Source of the DNA: CAVQHY01 sp963712465
GTDB lineage: Bacteria > Actinomycetota > Thermoleophilia > Gaiellales > Gaiellaceae
Assembly (NCBI GenBank): GCA_963712465.1
Contig: CAVQHY010000008.1
Span: forward strand, 124,001 to 188,000
Direction: 5' to 3'
DNA: 64,000 bases
The notes beneath the pieces are model-generated. The model was given only the letters and a program-made list of their open reading frames with translations. It did no database searches and had not been told where the DNA came from. The translations under genes were made by a program, and so were the position numbers. This document shows positions 58,206 through 64,000 of the stretch, piece after piece (the first letter of the stretch is position 1; each line of letters begins with the position of its first letter).

Positions 58206-59171
58206 GTGCGGTTGAGGCGACTGCCACGCCCGTGGGACTACCTCGTGGTCGCTCTCGGCGCCGCTGCGATCGCGATCGGCTCCGTTTTCCTCTTCCGCAC
58301 GATCGGGTCTGACGACGCGCTCGAGCGGCCGACGCCGGTTTCGGCAACGTCTCCGGGAACCGAGGTCGTCGCGGAGGACGGCTCCGTCGGCGCCGCCGCC
58401 TCGGGAGGAGGCGTCGACTCGTCGGCGCGCGGCGCCGGGTCGGGTGCAAAGACGAGCAGCGTGCCGGGGTTGGTGGAGGGCGAGGTCACACCGACGGCGG
58501 TCGCCGTCGGTCTCGCGGCGGGCGGCGCGCAAGGCACGGTCGCGAGCTCCGAGAACAGCCCGACCGGAGCCCCCGGCGGGCAAGCCTCCGCCCCGCCCGG
58601 GCCCCCACAGACCCGCCCGTCCGATGCGTCGCCCGGCGCCGGACCGTCGCCGTCTCCCCCCACGACTCCCCCACCCCCCGGAGCTTCCGGTCCGTCTCCG
58701 GCCGCTCCCGAGCCGCCGGCGGCCGCGCCTTCTCCGCCGCAGCCTCCCTCGCCCGCTCCCCCTCCGGCACCGACGCCTCCCCCTCCTCCGTCCCCGGCCC
58801 CGCCACCTCCGCAACCACCGCCTGCTCCTCCTGCCGACGACGACGGGGACGACGACGATCCGACACGCGGCGGGAAACACCGCGACCACCATAGGCAGCA
58901 CCACGGCAGACACCACGGACACGAGAACAGCCCAGGCGAGAACGAGCAGCCGCAGCCGCCGCCCGTTCTGCCGTCGCCGCCCACGGAGCCGCCTGGCTCA
59001 GAGGACGACGAAGGCCAACCTCAGGAGCCCGCATCGCCCGAGCCCGGTGGGAATGAGGACGATGGCTCCCCCGCCGAGCCGGGGCCGGCTGAGGACGACC
59101 CACCGCCCGAGCATCGAGACCGGCACGACGACCGCCAGGGTGAGCGCGGGCACCGTCATGAGCGCGGCTAA
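58206..59171 (+). CDS. Membrane-anchored Pro-rich protein with His-rich patch
   Basis: 321 residues, extremely low complexity. One N-terminal helix (YLVVALGAAAIAIGSVFLF) then Gly/Ala/Ser, a long Pro tract (residues about 130-210), an Asp run (DDDGDDDDP), a His cluster HRDHHRQHHGRHHGHE and an acidic/Pro tail. Likely spans the wall; the His/Asp patches could bind divalent metals. GTG at 58206 with GGGGGGAGGG upstream. It overlaps the next, secreted, gene by 14 bases. Not assignable to a family. Confidence 0.7.
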   Translation: MRLRRLPRPWDYLVVALGAAAIAIGSVFLFRTIGSDDALERPTPVSATSPGTEVVAEDGSVGAAASGGGVDSSARGAGSGAKTSSVPGLVEGEVTPTAVAVGLAAGGAQGTVASSENSPTGAPGGQASAPPGPPQTRPSDASPGAGPSPSPPTTPPPPGASGPSPAAPEPPAAAPSPPQPPSPAPPPAPTPPPPPSPAPPPPQPPPAPPADDDGDDDDPTRGGKHRDHHRQHHGRHHGHENSPGENEQPQPPPVLPSPPTEPPGSEDDEGQPQEPASPEPGGNEDDGSPAEPGPAEDDPPPEHRDRHDDRQGERGHRHERG

Positions 59172-60093
59172 GCGGAGCGCGCTCGTGGGCGTTTGCGCGC
59201 TTGCCGGCCTCATGGCCACGGGCTCGTCGCTCGCGCTGCCGCTTCCGGCCGCGCCAGGGTGTCCCGTCTTCCCGGCGGACAACCCGTGGAACCGTCGTGT
59301 CGACGACCTTCCCGTCGCGGCGAGCTCGGCCGCGATCATCCGCTCGATCGGCGCGGACGAGGGCCTGCATCCTGACTTCGGCTCCGGCCTGTGGGACGGA
59401 GGGCCGATTGGCATCCCCATCACCGTCGTCGGGCCGGGGGCCCCGCAGAGCCGTGTCCGGTTCGACTACGCCGACGAGAGCGATCGGGGCCGCTATCCGA
59501 TTCCGAGAGGGGTGAAGATCGAGGGCGGCCGAGGCGCCGACGGCGACCGGCACGCGATCCTGGTCGACCGCCGCTCGTGCAGGCTGTACGAGCTCTTCGC
59601 CCTCCGCCCCGACCCGTGGCGCGCGGGCTCCGGAGCGATCTGGGACCTCCGGTCGAACCGGCTGCGGCCGGCCGGATGGACGTCGGCCGACGCCGCCGGC
59701 CTTCCGATCCTCCCCGGGCTCGCCCGTTACGACGAGGTCGCTCGAGGGGTCATCGACCACGCGCTGCGATTCACCGTCTCGCGCACCCGCCGCGCCTACG
59801 TCTGGCCCGCGAGACATTTCGCGAGCGACCTCACCGATCCGGACCTGCCCGCGATGGGGCTACGCGTCCGCCTGAAGGCCGACTACCCGATCGACGGCTT
59901 CCCACGGCAGGCGCGCATCGTCCTGGAGGCGCTCAAGCGCTACGGGATGATCGTGGCCGACAACGGCTCGGACTGGTACATCAGCGGCGCACCGGATCCG
60001 CGCTGGTCGAACGACGCCCTCCACACGCTCGGCCGCGTGACCGGATCGGCCTTCGAGGTCGTCGACACGAGCTCGCTGGGACCTCGCGGGTAG
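59158..60093 (+). CDS. Conserved secreted protein of unknown function
   Basis: 311 residues. Signal peptide SALVGVCALAGLMATGSSLALP, mature part beginning CPVFPADNPWNRRVDDLPV, with GADEGLHPDFGSGLWDGG, RGRYPIPRGVKIEGG, ILVDRRSCRLYELFALRP and YVWPARHFASDLTDP. This belongs to a family of secreted bacterial proteins sometimes found near carbohydrate-active enzymes, with no established activity that I know of. ATG at 59158 lies within the 3' end of the Pro-rich gene, indicating translational coupling. Confidence 0.8.
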   Translation: MSAAKRSALVGVCALAGLMATGSSLALPLPAAPGCPVFPADNPWNRRVDDLPVAASSAAIIRSIGADEGLHPDFGSGLWDGGPIGIPITVVGPGAPQSRVRFDYADESDRGRYPIPRGVKIEGGRGADGDRHAILVDRRSCRLYELFALRPDPWRAGSGAIWDLRSNRLRPAGWTSADAAGLPILPGLARYDEVARGVIDHALRFTVSRTRRAYVWPARHFASDLTDPDLPAMGLRVRLKADYPIDGFPRQARIVLEALKRYGMIVADNGSDWYISGAPDPRWSNDALHTLGRVTGSAFEVVDTSSLGPRG

Positions 60094-60096
60094 CCG

Positions 60097-60501
60097 TTAC
60101 TCGAGCTCGCCCATGTAGGCGGGCCAGTCTCGCTCCGGCTGGTTCCAGTCGGTGGCGCCGGGCTGCTTGAGCGAGACGTGGCACATGGCGGAGTCCGGAG
60201 TCGCCCCGTGCCAGTGCCAGAGGCCCGCCGGGACGACCACGACGTCACCCGGGTGGATCCGCCAGCGCGTTCCCTCGATCGCGACGACGCCCTCACCCTC
60301 GAGCACGTGCAGCGTCTGCTCGACCGGGTGGATGTGCGGCCGCGTCCGCCCGCCGGGCGGGAAGAACACGGCGAGGAACTCGGTGCCGTCGGGGGCCGGG
60401 TCGCCGTTGACGGCCTGGATGCGAACGGCGCCGTCGAAGTAGGAGGCTCGCTCCCCCTCGACGAGGACCGCCGCGTCCGCGGACACTCTCGCGAAGCGCA
60501 C
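60097..60501 (-). CDS. Cupin domain protein
   Basis: 134 residues, single small beta-barrel. Metal ligands in motif 1 TRPHIHPVEQTLHVLEGEG (His-x-His, Gln/Glu, His) and motif 2 PAGLWHWHGATPD (His). Resembles quercetin dioxygenase-like or carboxymuconolactone-type cupins; activity unknown. GTG start fixed by TAGACT 6 bases upstream; convergent with the secreted-protein gene, 3 bases apart. Confidence 0.88.
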   Translation of the reverse strand: MRFARVSADAAVLVEGERASYFDGAVRIQAVNGDPAPDGTEFLAVFFPPGGRTRPHIHPVEQTLHVLEGEGVVAIEGTRWRIHPGDVVVVPAGLWHWHGATPDSAMCHVSLKQPGATDWNQPERDWPAYMGELE

Positions 60502-60507
60502 GGACCG

Positions 60508-60529
60508 AGTCTACGCGCTGGAGGCTTGA
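60508..60529 (-). promoter_or_regulatory. Cupin promoter: TCAAGCCTCCA and TAGACT (leaderless)
   Basis: TAGACT (60513-60508) is 6 bases before the GTG; TCAAGCC begins 16 bases upstream of it at 60529, the same geometry as at lhr. Confidence 0.55.
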
Positions 60530-60530
60530 T

Positions 60531-61841
60531 CTAACCGCTACCGACGCCTGCGGACTCCAGATCGGGCTCGCCGGGGGGCGGGAACTCGACGTCGAGGCGC
60601 ATGATCCGGGGGCCCTCCACCTCGACGACCTCGAAGCGCAGTCCATCCCACTCGACCTCGTCGCCCTTCTCGGCTGCCCGCCCGAGCGAGCCGAACACGA
60701 AGCCGGCAACCGTGTGGTAGTCCTCCTGTGGGAGCTCCTGGTGGAACTCCTCGTTGAAGTCGTCGATCGGGAACGTGCCGTCGATCCGAACCCTGTGCTC
60801 GTCGAGGCGCTCGATCGACTCGTCCGGGAGGTCGTACTCGTCCTCGATCTCGCCGACGATCTCCTCGAGCACGTCCTCGAGCGTGACGATGCCCTCGAAC
60901 GAGCCGTACTCGTCGAGCACGATCGCCATGTGCTGGTTCGTCCTGCGGAACTCCGCGAGCAGCGCGCCGAGGTCCTTCGTCTCGGGAACCACGTGCGCGG
61001 GCCGGACGAGACGCTCGACGACGACGTTGTCGAGCCCGTTGTCGTACATCGCCGAGAACAGGTCGCGGACATGGAGGATGCCGATGACGTCGTCGAGCGA
61101 GCCCCGATACACGGGATACCGCGTGTACGGCGAGTCGATCACGGCGGCCAGGCAGTCCTGCGGCGGCAACTCGATCGAGAGGCCGACCACTTCGGGTCGG
61201 GGAACCATGACCTCGTGCGCCTCCTTGTCGGCGAAGTCGAAGACCTTGTAGAGCATCTCCTCCTCGGCCTCCTCGATCACGCCCGTCTCCTCGGCGGCGG
61301 CGACGATGAGACGGAGTTCCGCCTCCGTATGGGTAACGACGCCCGCTGCGGCGGGCTCGATCCCGAAGAGCTTGGTGACCGCGTTCGCCGATGTCTGGAG
61401 AAACCAGACGAGTGGATAGGTCGCCACGTAGAACGCCTCGACGGGAAGTGCCACCCACAAGGCGGTCTCTTCGTTCTTGGTGAGCGCGATCGCCTTTGGC
61501 ACGAGCTCGCCGAGGACGACATGGAGGTACGTCACGATGGCGAAGGCGAGGACGAATGCAAGACTCGTCGCGAGGACGGGATCGAAGAGCTTCTCGAGCA
61601 GCGGCTCGCCGATGGCGCCCAGAAGAATCGAGAAGACCGTGATTCCGAGCTGGACGGTGCCGATGAAGCGGACCGGGTCGTCCATGATCCGCAGCGCGAT
61701 TCGCGCACGACGGCTGCCCTTCGCGGCCAGATCGATGAGACGTGACCGACGCGCGGTTACGAGCGCATACTCGGCCGCGACGAAGAACGCGTTCCCCAGA
61801 ACGATCAGGAGAACAGCGACGATCCGGAGTACGTCGCTCAC
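60531..61841 (-). CDS. CNNM/CorC-type transporter-associated protein (DUF21, CBS pair, CorC_HlyC)
   Basis: 436 residues. N-terminal DUF21 membrane domain (RIVAVLLIVLGNAFFVAAEYA, IGTVQLGITVFSILLGAIGE, AFAIVTYLHVVLGELVPKAI), then a CBS pair (MVPRPEVVGLSIEL, TRYPVYRGSLDDVIGILHV, HMAIVLDEYGSFEGIVTLED), and a C-terminal CorC_HlyC domain. Homologues export Mg/Co or act as hemolysin-like proteins. The GTG start at 61841 sits in the stem of a 7-bp hairpin. Confidence 0.92.
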   Translation of the reverse strand: MSDVLRIVAVLLIVLGNAFFVAAEYALVTARRSRLIDLAAKGSRRARIALRIMDDPVRFIGTVQLGITVFSILLGAIGEPLLEKLFDPVLATSLAFVLAFAIVTYLHVVLGELVPKAIALTKNEETALWVALPVEAFYVATYPLVWFLQTSANAVTKLFGIEPAAAGVVTHTEAELRLIVAAAEETGVIEEAEEEMLYKVFDFADKEAHEVMVPRPEVVGLSIELPPQDCLAAVIDSPYTRYPVYRGSLDDVIGILHVRDLFSAMYDNGLDNVVVERLVRPAHVVPETKDLGALLAEFRRTNQHMAIVLDEYGSFEGIVTLEDVLEEIVGEIEDEYDLPDESIERLDEHRVRIDGTFPIDDFNEEFHQELPQEDYHTVAGFVFGSLGRAAEKGDEVEWDGLRFEVVEVEGPRIMRLDVEFPPPGEPDLESAGVGSG

Positions 61842-61860
61842 GCCCCGCTCTCCGGGGCGT
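61840..61860 (-). promoter_or_regulatory. Hairpin covering the start codon of the CNNM gene
   Basis: ACGCCCC - 7-base loop - GGGGCGT, perfect 7-bp stem on both strands; on the mRNA the GTG begins within the second arm. It could occlude initiation, or be chance in GC-rich DNA. Confidence 0.4.
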
Positions 61861-61884
61861 GGGTACTAGGTGGGAGATCGTCCA

Positions 61885-62886
61885 CTAGTCCGCACGAGGA
61901 TAGCGAACGGCCCACACGGACTCGCCTCGGGCGACCGTCTCGAGCGGCTCGAAGCTCTCGTCGAGGACGGCGAGGTCGGCCCGGTAGCCGGCGGCGATGC
62001 GGCCCCGGTCGCCGAGGCCGAGCAGGCGAGCGGGAACGAGGCTCGCCATCGTCGCCGCCTCGCGCAGGCCGAAGCGCGCGGCCCGGGCCACGAGCGCGGC
62101 GCCTGCCCGGTCACCGCCGAGGAGGCGCCCGTCCGGCCGCTCGGCCGGGGCCGAGACGCGGTCGCTCGTCAGGGCGATGCGCTCGGCGCCCGCGACCCGA
62201 ACGGTCAGCTCCTCGACGCGCGGATGCAGGTGCCTGCCGTCGCCGATCAGCCCGAGCGTCACCCGGGGATCGAGCAGGAGCTCGGGCACCGGTCCGGCCG
62301 CGCGGGACCGGACGGCGCCCATTGCGTTCCACACGTGCGTTGCGAAGCGCGCGCCCCGCTCGATCGCGGCCCGCGTCGTCGCCGCGTTCGCGTGCGTATG
62401 GCCGACGGCCGCGACGACGCCCGCGGCCGCCACCGCCTCGATCGCGTCGAGGCCGCTGGGAAGCTCCGGCGAGATCGTCATCAGTCGCGTCCGTCCGTCC
62501 CGCAGCCACGAGCCGAGCGCAACGAGATCGACGGCCGTGAGCTCGCCCACCGGGATTGCTCCGGCTACCTCGGGATTCAGGAAGGGACCTTCCAGATGGA
62601 GGCCGAGGCAGAGCGGGTCGTCGAAGAGCTCGCCCGGGTCGCGCGTCGCCCGGAGGTAGCCGGTAACGCCCTGCGCGGCGATCGCGTCGGCGTCGTAGAC
62701 GTGGAGGTCGACGAATCCGGGCAGGATCATCATTTCCTGGGGCGCCTCGGGCTCGGCGCGAGCGGACACGATCCGGTCACCGTCGACCGTCACGACCCCG
62801 GGATAGGCGCCGTCGACGGGATCGACGAGGAGCCCTGCCAGCTGTCTCACGGGAGCTGTGCGCGGGCGAGGGAAGAGCTCACGCAC
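61885..62886 (-). CDS. nagA: N-acetylglucosamine-6-phosphate deacetylase
   Basis: 333 residues, amidohydrolase-fold enzyme of amino-sugar recycling. Motifs: PGFVDLHVYDAD (one His of the usual HxH is Tyr), LGLHLEGPFLNP (metal Glu), VGHTHANAATT, FATHVWNAMGAV and LIGDGRHLHPR; the catalytic Asp is probably in LTSDRVSA. It is shorter than usual (about 380) because the loop after the first motif is missing. GTG at 62886 is preferred (TTTAGT 5 bases upstream); GTG 62850 would give a more typical N-terminus. Confidence 0.85.
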   Translation of the reverse strand: MRELFPRPRTAPVRQLAGLLVDPVDGAYPGVVTVDGDRIVSARAEPEAPQEMMILPGFVDLHVYDADAIAAQGVTGYLRATRDPGELFDDPLCLGLHLEGPFLNPEVAGAIPVGELTAVDLVALGSWLRDGRTRLMTISPELPSGLDAIEAVAAAGVVAAVGHTHANAATTRAAIERGARFATHVWNAMGAVRSRAAGPVPELLLDPRVTLGLIGDGRHLHPRVEELTVRVAGAERIALTSDRVSAPAERPDGRLLGGDRAGAALVARAARFGLREAATMASLVPARLLGLGDRGRIAAGYRADLAVLDESFEPLETVARGESVWAVRYPRAD

Positions 62887-62891
62887 GAAAC

Positions 62892-62922
62892 ACTAAAGTC
62901 AGGCCCCCCTCTGCCCGATAGT
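62892..62922. promoter_or_regulatory. Divergent -10 elements of nagA and the response regulator
   Basis: TTTAGT (62897-62892, leftward, 5 bases before the nagA GTG) and GATAGT (62917-62922, rightward, 5 bases before GTG 62928) lie back to back only 20 bases apart. Confidence 0.4.
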
Positions 62923-62927
62923 GGAGC

Positions 62928-63560
62928 GTGGGAGCCGCCGTGCCCGACGAGATCACCTGTCTCATCGCAGACGACCACGAGGTAGTCCGGGAAGGACTTC
63001 GCCTCTCGCTTTCGCGGTCCCCGCACATCCGCGTCATCGGCGAGGCCTCGGACGGCGCCAGCGCGATCGCGATCGCCGAGCGTCGCAGGCCGAACGTGAT
63101 CATCATGGACGTGCGGATGCCGGGGATGGACGGCCTCGAGGCGACGAAGGTGCTCTCCGACAAGCTGCCCACGACCTCCGTGCTCATCTTCACCGCCTAC
63201 GGCGAGCGCAGCCTCCTGGGCCGGGGGCTCGAGGCCGGGGCGAAGGGTTACATCCTCAAGGAGGCTCCCCACCAGACGCTCCTACGCGCGATCGAGAAGG
63301 TCGCGAGCGGCGAGGGCTACGTCGATCCGGCACTGATGCCGGACTTCCTCACGCGCGAGCGCGAGGAGATGCTGACGGCCAGGGAGCGCGAGATTCTCCA
63401 GCTCCTCGCGGACGGCATGTCGAACGCCGACGTGGCTGCGAAGCTCTTCATCTCCCAGGAGACCGTGAAGAGCCATGTCCGCCACATCCTCGCCAAGCTC
63501 GAGGCGGACACCCGGACCCATGCCGTCGCGATCGCTCTTCGCGAGTCGATCATCGACTAG
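62928..63560 (+). CDS. NarL/LuxR-type response regulator
   Basis: About 210 residues. Receiver domain with acidic pair ADDHEVVREGL, phospho-Asp in VIIMDVRMPGMDGLEA, Thr/Lys switch (FTAYGERS, GYILKEAP), and a C-terminal LuxR-type helix-turn-helix (LTAREREILQLLADGMSNADVA, then FISQETVKSHVRHILAKLEA). GTG 62928, or GTG 62940 with GGGAGC upstream. Forms a two-component pair with the histidine kinase that starts at 63739. Confidence 0.93.
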   Translation: MGAAVPDEITCLIADDHEVVREGLRLSLSRSPHIRVIGEASDGASAIAIAERRRPNVIIMDVRMPGMDGLEATKVLSDKLPTTSVLIFTAYGERSLLGRGLEAGAKGYILKEAPHQTLLRAIEKVASGEGYVDPALMPDFLTREREEMLTAREREILQLLADGMSNADVAAKLFISQETVKSHVRHILAKLEADTRTHAVAIALRESIID

Positions 63561-63725
63561 ATGGTCGATCGGCAATTCCGGCACCGCCGGCTGATGCCCG
63601 ATACACAGCGCCTCTCGTCCCGCTCGCCCTTGCCCGTGCCAGATCTGGTACACGCTACGGGCGATCGAAACGCGAGGCTCGGTCTCGACGACCCCCGACA
63701 CCACCCCAATTACCGAGCAACCATC

Positions 63726-63731
63726 TAGCCT
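63726..63731 (+). promoter_or_regulatory. -10 hexamer TAGCCT of histidine kinase (leaderless)
   Basis: TAGCCT, 7 bases, GTG at 63739. The 178 bases between the response regulator and the kinase hold no other feature that I can see. Confidence 0.5.
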
Positions 63732-63738
63732 GTCCACG

Positions 63739-64000
63739 GTGCTTGGCCTGATCGGGCTCGCCGGGGCTGGACTCGCCGTCGGGCAGCTCCTGCGCGAGCG
63801 GCGCCGTCATCGTGCAATCGAGAGCGAGCTCCGGGAACGACAGGCCGAGCGTGCCGTCCTCGCGGAGCGCCTGATCACGGCCGAGCAGGACGAGCGCCGT
63901 CGCCTCTCGACCTACCTGCACGACGGGCCGCTGTCGCAGATGTCCGGAATCGCGCTCATGCATGACGCTGCCCTCGCCGCGATCGAGGACGGGCGTTACG
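63739..64000 (+). CDS. Sensor histidine kinase (HisKA_3), 3' end outside window
   Basis: First 87 residues only. An N-terminal helix (LGLIGLAGAGLAVGQLL) may anchor it, followed by a charged coiled region (AIESELRERQAERAVLAERL) and the dimerisation/phosphoacceptor helix ITAEQDERRRLSTYLHDGPL with the phospho-His in YLHDGP. This is the HisKA_3 (NarX/DesK) class that pairs with NarL-type regulators such as the gene just upstream. GTG start supported by TAGCCT 7 bases upstream. Confidence 0.85.
   Translation, partial: MLGLIGLAGAGLAVGQLLRERRRHRAIESELRERQAERAVLAERLITAEQDERRRLSTYLHDGPLSQMSGIALMHDAALAAIEDGRY

Overview
The window is a high-GC, gene-dense bacterial chromosome segment. Codon use, the WhiB-free but actinobacterial gene set (Nei-type glycosylase, TIGR03252-like HhH-GPD protein, Lhr helicase, CysO/CysM/Mec cysteine pathway, MeaB, cyclase-AAA-TPR regulators) and the abundance of start codons placed 6-8 nt after a TANNNT hexamer (leaderless mRNAs) all point to an actinobacterium. 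My best guess, by inference only, is the Thermoleophilia (Gaiellales/Solirubrobacterales). No rRNA, tRNA, CRISPR array, intact transposon or prophage was seen; the only mobile-element trace is a short transposase-like remnant near 50.8 kb.

Layout. 0-9.9 kb: 5'-truncated leucyl aminopeptidase, an acyl-CoA dehydrogenase with an apparent ACG start, a threonine dehydratase/MeaB operon headed by a collapsed MFS gene, hisC, a Lon-N domain protein, and a ggt-led four-gene operon. 10-18 kb: ftsZ (with a very long N-terminal extension) overlapping a parA-type gene, an agmatinase-family gene, a Nei glycosylase divergent from a small protein/SDR pair, and a membrane-anchored murein peptidase. 18-29 kb: a hydrolase-cyclase fusion, a 1425-residue Lhr helicase, a small HhH-GPD protein and a 1143-residue cyclase-AAA-TPR regulator. 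29-34 kb: an ECF sigma factor followed by three small exported, C-terminally anchored proteins, each with its own strong hairpin, and a cysteine-repeat exported protein. 34-41 kb: acyl-CoA dehydrogenase, amidohydrolase, HYR-repeat surface protein, and an XRE-TPR regulator divergent from a 26-codon signal-peptide-like gene. 41-51 kb: HxlR and MarR regulators, M20 peptidase, principal-type sigma factor, YceI/FMN reductase, then the moeZ-cysO::cysM-mec cysteine operon. 51-58 kb: two cupredoxin paralogues and a pentose ABC transporter/xylulokinase/isomerase cluster. 58-64 kb: low-complexity and secreted proteins, cupin, CNNM/CorC protein, NagA, and a two-component pair cut by the window end.

Two loci stand out. 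First, the XRE-TPR regulator (39.8-41.2 kb) faces a 26-residue peptide gene with an excellent ribosome-binding site, a hydrophobic signal-like core ending in ALA, and a short tail NGGYHWGP, followed by a perfect hairpin; this is the layout of an RRNPP-type peptide-signalling pair. Second, the sulfur carrier CysO is genetically fused to the cysteine synthase CysM, burying the Gly-Gly tail that must be free for thiocarboxylation, while a JAMM protease (Mec) lies directly downstream; this predicts a processing step like that of ubiquitin precursors or a modified mechanism.

At least 17 starts in this window are supported by a -10-like hexamer exactly 6-8 nt upstream, and I used this to choose between alternative starts.
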